NCBI RefSeq assembly: GCF_900188485.1 | Contig: NZ_FZPH01000001.1 | Coordinates: 434,001-498,000 of the forward strand | Source: Asanoa hainanensis | Lineage (GTDB): Bacteria > Actinomycetota > Actinomycetes > Mycobacteriales > Micromonosporaceae | DNA length: 64,000 nucleotides | Direction of reading: 5' to 3' | Shown here: piece after piece, positions 35,083 to 42,950 of the stretch | Layout of the letters: the number at the start of each line of letters is the position of its first letter | Numbering within the stretch: position 1 is the first letter of the stretch | Translations under genes and position numbers: made by a program | Notes under the pieces: generated by a model | The model's input: only the letters and a program-made list of their open reading frames with translations | Told to the model about the DNA's origin: nothing | Databases searched by the model: none

Positions 35083-35553
35083 ATGCAGCCGTTGGAGACG
35101 CCGCCGACCCCACGACGCCCGCCCTGGTTGTGGCTCGGCGGCTTTCTCGGCCTCCTGCTCGCCGTCGGCATGTTCCGCGCCAGCTACAGCGGCTCGCGGC
35201 CCGAAGAGCCGGTGCTGCCGCCGATCTTCGGCACCTTCGTCGTCTCCGGCGCCGTCGTGCTCGGCGACAGCGCGTCGTTCACCAAGGACGGCCACGGCGG
35301 CTGCGCCGGCACCGGCGCCCACGCGGGCGTCGTCGACGGCGCCCGCGTGGTCGTCACGACCAGCAGCGGATCCACCAGCGGCACCCTGACTCTGCCCCGG
35401 CTCGCCGACGACGGCACGTGCTGGTTCTCGTTCTCCGTCCCGGACGTGCCGTCCCTGCAGGCGCCGTACGCGGTCGTCGTCGCCGGTGAGAAAGCCCGCG
35501 AGTACACCGAACAGGAGCTGACCGCCGGCCTGACCAGCCTGCGGCTCGACTGA
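35083..35553 (+). CDS. Membrane-anchored hypothetical protein
   Basis: 156-aa protein with one N-terminal membrane helix (PPWLWLGGFLGLLLAVGMF) and an extracytoplasmic domain of about 115 residues. That domain carries two Cys (DGHGGCAGTGAHAGVV and DDGTCWFSFSVPDV) that could form a disulfide, and ends with EYTEQELTAGLTSLRLD. The pattern (GTFVVSGAVVLGDSASF, a short Cys-containing turn, then beta-rich sequence) resembles small actinobacterial surface proteins of unknown function. No family was recognised. The ATG at 35083 has no Shine-Dalgarno; GACACT 6 nt upstream is a weak -10. Confidence 0.7.
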   Translation: MQPLETPPTPRRPPWLWLGGFLGLLLAVGMFRASYSGSRPEEPVLPPIFGTFVVSGAVVLGDSASFTKDGHGGCAGTGAHAGVVDGARVVVTTSSGSTSGTLTLPRLADDGTCWFSFSVPDVPSLQAPYAVVVAGEKAREYTEQELTAGLTSLRLD

Positions 35554-35555
35554 CC

Positions 35556-35596
35556 TTCAACAGTTTGTTGACAAACAGGTTGTTGAAAGCCAGGCT
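35556..35596 (+). promoter_or_regulatory. MarR-like palindrome and promoter of the phosphotransferase operon
   Basis: GTTTGT-TG-ACAAAC (35563-35576) is a perfect palindrome nested in outer arms TTCAACA (35556-35562) and TGTTGAA (35581-35587). It contains a consensus -35 TTGACA (35568-35573); CAGGCT (35591-35596), 17 bp on, is the -10, and GTG 35604 follows 7 nt later. AACAGTTTGTTGA is repeated with one change at 35574-35586. Binding here would directly block RNA polymerase. Confidence 0.65.
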
Positions 35597-35603
35597 GAGC
35601 GGC

Positions 35604-35969
35604 GTGGACGACGAACGGCGTGCCCAGGCCCGGCTGACCGAGCGCGGCGGCAAAGACCTTCCGCGGCTGCCCTGGCTCGCGGACGGCCAACCGCAGGACG
35701 CGTTCACCCTGATCCGGCAGGCGCTGTGGCGGGCCAACACCGACCGCGGCGCGTTGGAGCTGCCCGACGACCTGCTCGACGCGATCGCCCTGCTCGCGTC
35801 GGCCCGCGCCGAGCTCGACCAGCTCGAGGCCGGGCTGCTGTTCGTCGCCCGGGCCGAGGGACTCACCTGGGCCCAGATCGCGCCGGCGCTGGCGCTGCGG
35901 ACCGCGCAGGCGGCACAGCAGCGGCACGAGCGCGTGCTGGCCCGGCTCGACGGTGAGGCCGGCACGTGA
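35604..35969 (+). CDS. Small helical protein, probable HTH (first gene of phosphotransferase operon)
   Basis: 121-aa predicted soluble protein. The C-terminal half reads like a sigma-70 region-4 or simple HTH: LEAGLLFVARAEGLTWAQIAPALALRTAQAAQQRHERVLARL, where LTWAQIAPALAL would be the first helix and the turn. The N-terminal half is charged (DDERRAQARLTERGG). No exact family was recognised. GTG 35604 was chosen because the predicted -10 ends 7 nt before it; an upstream TTG at 35565 lies inside the operator. The stop overlaps the start of the phosphotransferase by 4 bp, so it probably regulates or partners that enzyme. It may bind the palindrome in its own promoter. Confidence 0.65.
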   Translation: MDDERRAQARLTERGGKDLPRLPWLADGQPQDAFTLIRQALWRANTDRGALELPDDLLDAIALLASARAELDQLEAGLLFVARAEGLTWAQIAPALALRTAQAAQQRHERVLARLDGEAGT

Positions 35970-37054
35970 CCGTCGTCCCGCTGGTCGACGCCGGCCCTGA
36001 GTGCGGCGGCAAGGCGCACGCGCTCGCGGTGCTGATGCGTGCCGGCCTGCCCGTGCCGGACGGGTTCGTCGTGGTCGGACCGACCGACCCGGAGGAGATC
36101 GTCGGTCGGCTGCGCGGCACCGCCGTCGCGGTGCGGTCGTCGGGACTGGCCGAGGACTCGGCGGCGGCGTCCTTCGCCGGCCAGCTCGAGACGGTGCTCG
36201 GCGCCCGTGGCCCCGCCGAGGTGCTGGCCGCCGTCCGGCGGTGCGCGGCTTCGGCCGGCACAGACCGAGCACGCGGCTACCGGGCCCACCTCGGCCTCGC
36301 GGACGAGGCCGACGTACCCGTGATCGTCCAGGAGCTGATCCCCGCCGACCGCGCCGGGGCGCTGTTCACCCGCGACCCGCGCACCGGCGCCGACGCGGTG
36401 GTGGTCAACGCGTCCTGGGGGCTCGGCGAGTCCGTGGTCTCCGGGGTGGTGGTGCCCGACGAGGTCGTCGTCAGCGCGGCCGGCGTGCGGGTCGTCGTCG
36501 GGAGCAAACAGACCCGGCTGGACCTACGGGCGCAAGGGCTCGTGCGCACACCCGTACCCGCTCCGGACCGGAACCGCCCGTGCCTGGCGCCTGACGAGGT
36601 GGACCGGCTCGTCGCGCTCGGTCGGCGCTGCGCGGAGGTGGCGAGCCGGCCCCAGGACGTCGAGTGGGCGATCGACGGCGACCGGATCTGGCTGCTGCAG
36701 TCACGGCCGATCACCGCGTTCGGGCCGCCGTTGGCCACCGGTGTGCCCAGCGGCTCCGGCCGGGCGACCGGCCCGGCGCGGCTGGTGCGGTCCGTCGACG
36801 AATTCGCCCGCGTGCGACCCGGCGACGTCCTGGTGTGCCGAGCCACTGATCCAACGTGGACACCGTTGTTCCGCCTCGTCGCCGCGGTCGTCACCGAGAG
36901 CGGCGGCGTGCTCAGCCACGCCGCCATCGTCGCCCGGGAGTTCGGCATCCCCGCCGTCGTCGGCGCCGACCGTGCGATGGTCGACCTGACCGACGGCGCG
37001 CCGGTCACCGTCGACGGCATCGCCGGCACCGTCACCGCCGGATCCCACCGATGA
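35966..37054 (+). CDS. Minimal PEP-synthase/PPDK-like phosphotransferase
   Basis: 362-aa enzyme that keeps two of the three usual domains. Residues 1-245 are the PPDK_N ATP-grasp fold: GGKAHALAVLMRAGLPVPDGFVV, VRSSGLAEDSAAASFAGQLETVLG, VNASWGLGESVVSGVVVPD and VEWAIDGDRIWLLQSRPIT. Residues about 255-362 are the swivelling phosphohistidine domain, with the catalytic His near 318 in GGVLSHAAIVAREFGIPAVVG. The C-terminal PEP/pyruvate barrel of PpsA and PPDK, and the rifampin-binding middle domain of Rph, are both missing. So it can form phospho-His from ATP, but its acceptor is not visible. It starts at GTG 35966 and overlaps the next gene by 4 bp. Confidence 0.8.
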   Translation: MTVVPLVDAGPECGGKAHALAVLMRAGLPVPDGFVVVGPTDPEEIVGRLRGTAVAVRSSGLAEDSAAASFAGQLETVLGARGPAEVLAAVRRCAASAGTDRARGYRAHLGLADEADVPVIVQELIPADRAGALFTRDPRTGADAVVVNASWGLGESVVSGVVVPDEVVVSAAGVRVVVGSKQTRLDLRAQGLVRTPVPAPDRNRPCLAPDEVDRLVALGRRCAEVASRPQDVEWAIDGDRIWLLQSRPITAFGPPLATGVPSGSGRATGPARLVRSVDEFARVRPGDVLVCRATDPTWTPLFRLVAAVVTESGGVLSHAAIVAREFGIPAVVGADRAMVDLTDGAPVTVDGIAGTVTAGSHR

Positions 37055-37623
37055 CCCACCGGTCGCCGGTGGACCTGCTCGTGCTCCACGCGGTGCGGCT
37101 CAACGGCTTCGCCAGCACCGCGGCCGTCGCCGCCCGGTTCGGCCTCGACACCGAACAGACCCACGAAGACCTGCTCGACGCCCAGGCGTACGGCCGGGTC
37201 AGCCGATCCTCGTTCGCCGACCTGACGGGCTGGTCGCTCACCGAGCTCGGGCGCCGGCACAACGAGGCGGAGCTCCGGGACGAGCTCGACCGCACCGGCG
37301 CGCACGGGACCGTCGCCGCGGTCCACGAGCAGTTCGGGCCGCTCAACGCCCGCGCGTTGCAGATCTTCACCGCGTGGCAGCTGGAGCCCGACCGCGCCCC
37401 GGAGACCGTGCACCAGCTCTCCGACCTCGCCGACCGACTGCGCGACCTCGAACGCCCCCTCGCCGAGAGGTTGAGCCGCTTCGCGGGCTACCACGACCGC
37501 TTCGCCGCGGCGCTGGCCCGGGCCGAGCCGCGTTGGATCACCGGCGTCGAGGTCGACTCGTGCCACAAGGTCTGGTTCGAGCTCCACGAGGACCTCGTGG
37601 CCACGCTCGGCATCACCAGATAA
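37051..37623 (+). CDS. Winged-helix protein linked to the phosphotransferase
   Basis: 190-aa protein. The N-terminal DLLVLHAVRLNGFASTAAVAARFGLDTEQTHEDLLDAQAYGRVSRSSFADLTGWSLTELGRRHNEAEL has the layout of a winged helix (HTH at about 20-50, wing near VSRSSFADLTGWSLT). The C-terminal half is helical with two conserved-looking aromatic patches (RFAGYHDRFAAAL, SCHKVWFELHEDL). ATG 37051 overlaps the stop of the phosphotransferase (ATGA), so the three genes form one operon. It may be a regulator, or the phospho-acceptor partner, of the enzyme. No DNA-binding evidence beyond the fold guess. Confidence 0.7.
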   Translation: MTHRSPVDLLVLHAVRLNGFASTAAVAARFGLDTEQTHEDLLDAQAYGRVSRSSFADLTGWSLTELGRRHNEAELRDELDRTGAHGTVAAVHEQFGPLNARALQIFTAWQLEPDRAPETVHQLSDLADRLRDLERPLAERLSRFAGYHDRFAAALARAEPRWITGVEVDSCHKVWFELHEDLVATLGITR

Positions 37624-37728
37624 TCGGAAACGGGCAAACGTCGGCGGCGCAAGCGTTACGGTGGTTCCTTGATCTCGCGACGACCGCGCATCGCCCGCCG
37701 TCGTTGACGTTCGCGCGGCCGCCCTCAC

Positions 37729-37744
37729 CAGCTCTGAGGAGCTG
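37729..37744 (+). promoter_or_regulatory. Hairpin sequestering the Shine-Dalgarno of the decarboxylase gene
   Basis: CAGCTC (37729-37734), loop TGAG and GAGCTG (37739-37744) form a perfect 6-bp stem. The Shine-Dalgarno GAGGAG (37736-37741) lies in its loop and 3' arm, 7 nt before GTG 37749, so the ribosome site would be partly masked in the mRNA. A TTGACG -35 candidate lies at 37704-37709. Confidence 0.45.
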
Positions 37745-37748
37745 ACCC

Positions 37749-39392
37749 GTGACGACCCAGGCGAACACCAAGACCACCGTGCACAGCGTCACCTACGACC
37801 TGCTGCGCGATCTGGGGCTGACGACCATCTTCGGCAACCCCGGCTCGACCGAGGAGACGTTCCTGGCGAACTTCCCGGACGACTTCACGTACGTGCTCGC
37901 GCTGCAGGAGGCGTCCGCCGTGGCGATGGCCGACGGCTTCGCCCAGGCCACCCGCCGGCCGACGCTGGTGAGCCTGCACTCGCACGCCGGGCTCGGCAAC
38001 GGCATGGGCAACATCATCAACGCCAGCCAGGCGCACACCCCGCTCATCGTCCTGGTCGGCAACCAGCACCGCGAGATGATGATCGGCGACCCGTACCTGA
38101 GCAACCCTGACGCGCCGGTGACCCCGCGCCCGTGGGTGAAGTGGGCGTACGAGCCCTACCGCGCCGAAGACGTGCCGGAGGCGTTCATGCGCGCCTTCGT
38201 CACCGCGTCCCAGCCGCCCGCCGGACCGGTGTTCCTGTCCGTGCCGCTCGACGACTGGAACCGCCCGCTGGAGGGTCCGGCCGTCCGGCGCCGGGCCAGC
38301 ACGAGCTTCGCGCCCGAGGCCGAGCGGCTGCGGCACTTCGCGGACCGCATCTCCGACAGCGACCACCCGGCCCTGATCTTCGGCCCGGACGTGGACCGCG
38401 CCCAGGGCTGGGACGCGGCCGTCGCCCTCGCGGAGAAGCTCAACGCCGCGGTGTACGGGACGCCGCTGCCGGACCGGGTGTCGTTCCCGGAGGACCATCC
38501 GCTGTACCAGGGTCCGATCGGTGAGTCGCTCAAGTCGATCAGCGGCACGTTGGCCGGGCACGACCTGGTCGTCGTCATCGGCGCCCAGGTGTTCCGCTAC
38601 TACGCCTTCGAGGAAGGCGACGTGCTGGAGCCCGGCACCGACCTGCTGCACATCACGCACGACCCGCACGTGGCCGCCGCGGCCCGGGTCGGCGACAGCA
38701 TCCTGGGCGAGCTGCGGCAGTCGATCGAGCAGCTCACGGACCTGGTCGCCGCCAACGGTCGCAAGGCGCCGAAGCCCATGGACCGCACGCACACCAAGGT
38801 CCCGGCCGAAAAGGGCGCGCTCACCCCGGACCAGGTGTACGCCGCACTCGCCGACGTGCGACCCGAGCACGCCGTGCTGGTCAACGAGTCCACCTCGACG
38901 ATGCCGCAGCACCAGGAGTGGCTGCCCACCGTCGAGACCGACGCCAACTACGCCACCCCGGCCGGCGGCATCGGCTGGGCCCTGCCCGCCTCGGTCGGCA
39001 TCGCCCTGGGCAACCGCGACCGCGGCGACACCCGCCCGGTGGTCGGGCTCATCGGCGACGGCTCGTTCCAGTACTCCATCCAGTCCCTGTGGTCGGCCGC
39101 GCGACACCAGGTTCCCAACGTGTACGTCGTCATCCGCAACGGCGAGTACGCGGTGCTCAAGGAGTTCGGGCAGATCGAGCACACGCCCGGCGTACCCGGC
39201 CTGGAGCTTCCAGGTCTGGACATCGCGTCCATCGCCCGCGGGTTCGGCTGCGCGGCCGTCGACGTCAGCACCACCGCCGAGCTCAAGCGCGAGTTCACCG
39301 CCGCCCTCGGCGGCGGGTCGGACCGCCCGACCGTGATCGTGGTGACCACCCGCCCGGACTACGGCACACACGCCACCGGACCCGGTGGGTGA
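37749..39392 (+). CDS. mdlC: Benzoylformate decarboxylase-like ThDP enzyme
   Basis: 547-aa thiamine-diphosphate enzyme, close in length to benzoylformate decarboxylase (528 aa) and aligning along its whole length. Conserved features are FGNPGSTEETF with Ser-33, ALQEAS with the cofactor Glu-54, LHSHAGLGNGMGN with His-77, the Mg/ThDP motif GDGSFQYSIQSLWSAARHQVPNVYVVIRNGEY, and LNESTSTMPQ. The second active-site His of the Pseudomonas enzyme (FRYH, His-281) is Tyr-285 here (FRYY). It should decarboxylate an aromatic 2-oxo acid to an aldehyde; benzoylformate is the best guess but the Tyr leaves this open. The GTG 37749 follows a hairpin-masked Shine-Dalgarno. A VOC-family gene follows after 20 bp. 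Acetolactate synthase is unlikely: no FAD domain or small subunit. Confidence 0.8.
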   Translation: MTTQANTKTTVHSVTYDLLRDLGLTTIFGNPGSTEETFLANFPDDFTYVLALQEASAVAMADGFAQATRRPTLVSLHSHAGLGNGMGNIINASQAHTPLIVLVGNQHREMMIGDPYLSNPDAPVTPRPWVKWAYEPYRAEDVPEAFMRAFVTASQPPAGPVFLSVPLDDWNRPLEGPAVRRRASTSFAPEAERLRHFADRISDSDHPALIFGPDVDRAQGWDAAVALAEKLNAAVYGTPLPDRVSFPEDHPLYQGPIGESLKSISGTLAGHDLVVVIGAQVFRYYAFEEGDVLEPGTDLLHITHDPHVAAAARVGDSILGELRQSIEQLTDLVAANGRKAPKPMDRTHTKVPAEKGALTPDQVYAALADVRPEHAVLVNESTSTMPQHQEWLPTVETDANYATPAGGIGWALPASVGIALGNRDRGDTRPVVGLIGDGSFQYSIQSLWSAARHQVPNVYVVIRNGEYAVLKEFGQIEHTPGVPGLELPGLDIASIARGFGCAAVDVSTTAELKREFTAALGGGSDRPTVIVVTTRPDYGTHATGPGG

Positions 39393-39412
39393 GCTACCGA
39401 AGGAGTGACCCG

Positions 39413-39862
39413 ATGAACGTCAACCTCGAAGTCGTCAGCATTCCCGTGTCGGACGTCGACCGGGCCGCGGAGTTCTATCGCGACGTGCTCGGCTGGCGGG
39501 TCGACATCGAGATCAAGGACGGGGACACGCACGTCGTGGAGATCACGCCGACGGGCGCCGGGCACGCGTCGATCGTGTTCGGGCTGCCGATGCCCGCGCC
39601 GCCGGGATCCATGCGACACCTCGAACTGGCGACCCCGGACATCGTCCAGGCGCGCGACGAGATGGCCGAGCGCGGCGTCGACATCACCGAGGTCTACCAC
39701 GGTGGCGCCGCCGCCGTTTTCGAGCCGGCGGCCCGCATTCCGGGACCGGACCCCGATCGGAAGAGCTACGAGTCGTACGCCTCGTTCGCCGATCCCGACG
39801 GCAACGGCTGGACGCTCCAGGAAGTCACCACCCGACCGTCGGACCGCGCGCCCGCCTCATGA
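39413..39862 (+). CDS. VOC-family (glyoxalase/dioxygenase fold) protein
   Basis: 149-aa single-domain VOC protein with two beta-alpha-beta-beta-beta units: NLEVVSIPVSDVDRAAEFYRDVLGWRVD and RHLELATPDIVQARDEMAERGVDITEVYH, ending FADPDGNGWTLQEV. The VOC metal-ligand positions at the start of the units are not the typical His (VVSIPVSD), so a bound metal is uncertain. It probably serves with the preceding decarboxylase (20 bp upstream; Shine-Dalgarno AAGGAG 9 nt before ATG). Substrate is unknown. Its stop forms the palindrome TCATGA with the stop of the convergent VOC gene. Confidence 0.83.
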   Translation: MNVNLEVVSIPVSDVDRAAEFYRDVLGWRVDIEIKDGDTHVVEITPTGAGHASIVFGLPMPAPPGSMRHLELATPDIVQARDEMAERGVDITEVYHGGAAAVFEPAARIPGPDPDRKSYESYASFADPDGNGWTLQEVTTRPSDRAPAS

Positions 39863-40255
39863 GTCGGCTTCGACCGCGAAGGTGTTGCCGTCCGGGTCCT
39901 GGAACCACGCGATGCGTCCACCGCCGGCCCGCGGGGTGATCCCCTTCGCGTCGTGCTCGAACTGCTCGTAGCGGGTGAACTCCACCCCGGCCGCGGTGAG
40001 CTCGTCGACGATCTGGTCGAGGTCGTCCACGTACCAGGTCGCCAACGTAGCGGCGGTCTGCCCTGCAGTCGCCGACTGGTAGACGTTGAGCGCCGGCCCG
40101 CCGCCCGAGCCGTAGACGCGGCCGCCCTCGGCGATGCGGGCGCTGGGTCCGGACCACAACGCGCGAAGGCCGAGTTTGCCTTCGTAGAACGCGACCGCAA
40201 CCGCGATGTCGGACACGGCGATCGAAGGTCGGAGATTGTGCGCACTCAAGGGCAT
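39857..40255 (-). CDS. VOC-family protein (bleomycin-resistance/glyoxalase type)
   Basis: 132-aa VOC protein: NLRPSIAVSDIAVAVAFYEGKLGLRALW, LATWYVDDLDQIVDELTAAGVEFTRYE and RIAWFQDPDGNTFAVE, the last being the typical C-terminal motif with its metal-ligand Glu region. The ATG 40255 has GAGGGTGGG upstream; an ATG five codons earlier (40270) is also possible. It is convergent with the other VOC gene and overlaps it by 6 bp at the stops. Function is unknown; such stand-alone proteins often give resistance or act on small toxic aldehydes. Confidence 0.8.
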   Translation of the reverse strand: MPLSAHNLRPSIAVSDIAVAVAFYEGKLGLRALWSGPSARIAEGGRVYGSGGGPALNVYQSATAGQTAATLATWYVDDLDQIVDELTAAGVEFTRYEQFEHDAKGITPRAGGGRIAWFQDPDGNTFAVEADS

Positions 40256-40353
40256 AACCCACCCTCTCATCCGAATCGCTGCGCCGCTCAGATGATGGTC
40301 GTAATCTAAGAGTCACGGATCTTGTACGCGCTGTTCGAGAAGGAGATTCCATC

Positions 40354-41760
40354 ATGACCACCGAGCTCAACCACCTCGACGCGACCGCGATCGCCGAGTT
40401 GATCCGCACCGGGCAGGTTTCCTCGGCGGAGGTGGTGCAGGCGCACCTGGACCGCATCGAGGCGGTCGACTCCAAGACCAACGCGATCGTCACGCTCGCC
40501 GACGGTGCGCTGGACGCCGCGCGGAAGGCCGACCAGGCACTGGCGTCGGGCGCGGAGGTGGGTCCGCTGCACGGCGTGCCGTTCACGTCCAAGGACTCGT
40601 TCGACACCGCCGGCGTCGCGACCCAGCGCGGTTCGCCGATCTTCGCCGGGCGGGTCCCCGACACCGACGCCACGGCCGTCGCACGCATGAAGGACGCCGG
40701 CGCGATCCTGCTGGCGAAGACCAACCTGCCGGAGTTCTCGTACTGGATCGAGTCCGACAACCTGCTGACGGGCCGGACGAACAACCCCTGGGACCTCGAC
40801 CGCTCCTCCGGCGGCTCCAGCGGCGGCGAGTCCGCGGCCATCGCGGCCGGGATGTCACCCATCGGGCTCGGCAGCGACCTGTCCATCTCGCTGCGCGGGC
40901 CGGCGGCGGACACCGGCATCATGGCGTTCAAGGCCACCCACGGGCGCGTCCCGATGACAGGGATCTGGCCCCGCGAGCCGCGCCGCGACTGGCACGCCGG
41001 CCCGATGGCCCGCTCGATCCGCGACCTCAAGCTGGCGTACGGGCTGCTGGCCGGTCCGGACGGCTTCGACGGCTACTCCGACGTCCCGCGCGACGTCGAC
41101 GTCGGCCTCGGCGAGGCACCGGACCGCCCGGTCCGCGTCGGCTGGCTCGTCGACTCGGGACTCGGCCCGGTCGACCCCGAGGTAGCGGCAACCGTACGGG
41201 CGGCCGCCGATGCACTAAGCCAGACGGGAGCCCAGGTCGACGAGGTCACCATCCCGGCCCTGGAACGGGACAACCCGCTCGACCTGTGGACGCGAGAGCA
41301 CCGCATGGAGATGAAGCCTCCCGTCCGGGAGGTCACCGCGGGTCACGAGGACCAGATGTTCCTCTACTCCAAGACGCTGCTCGACCTGCCCGACCTCACG
41401 GTGGCGGACTATGTGGACACCGACGAGGGCCGCGAGCGGCTCCGGGACGGCTTCACCGACTACTTCCAGCGGTACGACCTGCTGCTGCTCCCGGTGACGA
41501 CCTTCCCCGCGCACGCACACGGGATCTCCGAGATGAAGGTGGACGGCCAGACGGTGAGCGCGTTCCACGTGAGCTCGACGACTGTCCCGTTCAACCTGAC
41601 GGGTCTGCCGGCCCTGTCGATGCGGTTCGGCACGAACGGTGACGGCATGCCGATCGGCGTGCAGCTCGTGGCCAACTGGCACGCGGAGTCGACGATCCTG
41701 CACCTCGCCGCGCTGCTGGAGTCCATGAGCCCCGTGCGCGATCTGCACCCGGCCATCTGA
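40354..41760 (+). CDS. Amidase-signature-family amidase
   Basis: 468-aa cytoplasmic amidase of the amidase-signature family. The catalytic triad is visible: Lys-80 in PFTSKDSFD, cis-Ser-155 in SSGGSSGGESAA and nucleophile Ser-179. The oxyanion segment is unusual: GLGSDLSISLRGPA, where most members have GSD-x-GGS-x-R, so two glycines are replaced by Ser-177 and Ile-178. Shine-Dalgarno AAGGAG lies 8 nt before ATG 40354. It follows a benzoylformate-decarboxylase-like gene, recalling the mandelamide hydrolase (MdlY) of the Pseudomonas mandelate cluster, which belongs to this family. That link is inference; no mandelate dehydrogenase or racemase is present here. Confidence 0.85.
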   Translation: MTTELNHLDATAIAELIRTGQVSSAEVVQAHLDRIEAVDSKTNAIVTLADGALDAARKADQALASGAEVGPLHGVPFTSKDSFDTAGVATQRGSPIFAGRVPDTDATAVARMKDAGAILLAKTNLPEFSYWIESDNLLTGRTNNPWDLDRSSGGSSGGESAAIAAGMSPIGLGSDLSISLRGPAADTGIMAFKATHGRVPMTGIWPREPRRDWHAGPMARSIRDLKLAYGLLAGPDGFDGYSDVPRDVDVGLGEAPDRPVRVGWLVDSGLGPVDPEVAATVRAAADALSQTGAQVDEVTIPALERDNPLDLWTREHRMEMKPPVREVTAGHEDQMFLYSKTLLDLPDLTVADYVDTDEGRERLRDGFTDYFQRYDLLLLPVTTFPAHAHGISEMKVDGQTVSAFHVSSTTVPFNLTGLPALSMRFGTNGDGMPIGVQLVANWHAESTILHLAALLESMSPVRDLHPAI

Positions 41761-41767
41761 CGGTCTG

Positions 41768-41795
41768 TTGACGGGCGTCACAATTGCATTAGTGT
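41768..41795 (+). promoter_or_regulatory. Promoter of the anthranilate-type acyl-CoA operon
   Basis: TTGACG (41768-41773), a 16-bp spacer and TAGTGT (41790-41795) lie 6 nt before ATG 41802, so the operon transcript should be leaderless. The spacer has the short palindrome CAATTG. Confidence 0.6.
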
Positions 41796-41801
41796 TAGCC
41801 G

Positions 41802-42950
41802 ATGGTCGAGTTTCGCCTGAGCGCCGAGCATCGGGGGTTCGTCGACTGGGCGCGGGCGGCGGCGACCGAGCGGCTCGCCCCGCTGGCCCGGCACGACGGC
41901 CGGGTCAACCGCCCGCTCCTGCGGGCGATGGGCGACGCGGGGCTCGTGCGGGCCGCGTTCGGCGGCACCGGCGACCAACCACGCGACGCCGCCGCCCTCC
42001 AGCTCTGCCTGCTGCGCGAGACGCTCGCCCAGGTCAGCGCCGAGGCCGAGACCGCACTGGCTCTGCAGGGCCTGGGCAGCTATCCGATCCTGCAGTCGGG
42101 CCGGCCCGAGTGTGCGGCCCGGTGGATCCCGCGGGTCGTGTCGGGCGAGGCCGTCGCGGCGTTCGCCCTCTCCGAGCCCGACGCCGGCTCCGACGCCGCC
42201 GCGCTGAAGCTCCGGGCCGAGCGGGACGGGCCCGGCTGGCGGCTGACCGGCGAGAAGATGTGGATCTCGAACGCGCCGGACGCCGACGTCTACTCGGTGT
42301 TCGCCCGCACCACCCCGGACGCGCGGGCCAAGGGCGTCACCGCGTTCGCCGTGCCGGGCGACGCCGCCGGGCTGTCCGGCGAGCCGCTCGACATGCTGTC
42401 GCCGCACCCCATCGGACGGCTGGTCTTCGACGGCGTGTGCGTCGGCCCGGAGGCGCTGCTCGGCGAGGTGGACGGCGGCTTCGCGGTGGCCATGCGGACC
42501 CTCGACCTGTTCCGGCCCAGCGTCGGCGCGTTCGCGGTCGGGATGGCCCAGTCCGCCCTCGACGCGACCGTGGCGTACGTCCGGACCCGGGAGGTGCACG
42601 GCGGCCCGCTGGCCCGGCAACAGGCGGTCGCCCACCGCGTCGCCGACCTGGCCACCGAGCTCGAAGCCGCCCGGCTGCTCGTCTACGCCGCCGCGGCCGC
42701 GTACGACGCCGGGGACCAACCGCGTGACCAGCGCCGCCGGTCGGCGATGGCCAAGCTGTTCGCCACCGAGGCGGCGCAGCGGATCGTCGACGGCTGCGTG
42801 CAGCTCCACGGCGCGGTCGCGCTGCGCGGCGGCCACCTTCTCGAACAGCTCTACCGGGATGTACGGTCCCTACGCATCTACGAAGGCGCCTCCGAGATCC
42901 AGCGCACCATCATCGCCCGCGACCTGATCGACTTGGATGCCAACGGATGA
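41802..42950 (+). CDS. Acyl-CoA dehydrogenase
   Basis: 382-aa FAD-linked acyl-CoA dehydrogenase. Family motifs are AFALSEPDAGSDAAALKLRA (FAD/substrate binding), GEKMWISNAPDADVYSVFAR, and the C-terminal SLRIYEGASEIQRTIIARDL, in which the Glu of YEGASE is the usual catalytic base. It oxidises an acyl-CoA to the 2,3-enoyl form. First gene of a set joined by stop-start overlaps: enoyl-CoA hydratase, SDR and RidA. In the 2-aminobenzoyl-CoA route, such an enzyme would act on the ring-reduced product or on ring-opened dicarboxyl-CoA intermediates. Confidence 0.9.
   Translation: MVEFRLSAEHRGFVDWARAAATERLAPLARHDGRVNRPLLRAMGDAGLVRAAFGGTGDQPRDAAALQLCLLRETLAQVSAEAETALALQGLGSYPILQSGRPECAARWIPRVVSGEAVAAFALSEPDAGSDAAALKLRAERDGPGWRLTGEKMWISNAPDADVYSVFARTTPDARAKGVTAFAVPGDAAGLSGEPLDMLSPHPIGRLVFDGVCVGPEALLGEVDGGFAVAMRTLDLFRPSVGAFAVGMAQSALDATVAYVRTREVHGGPLARQQAVAHRVADLATELEAARLLVYAAAAAYDAGDQPRDQRRRSAMAKLFATEAAQRIVDGCVQLHGAVALRGGHLLEQLYRDVRSLRIYEGASEIQRTIIARDLIDLDANG

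Noticed and set aside
35966-37054. Rifampin phosphotransferase
   Set aside because: It has the ATP-grasp and His domains but lacks the ~400-residue rifampin-binding domain and is less than half the length.
37749-39392. Acetolactate synthase large subunit
   Set aside because: The active-site Ser/Glu/His pattern and FRY segment match benzoylformate decarboxylase, and there is no regulatory small-subunit gene.
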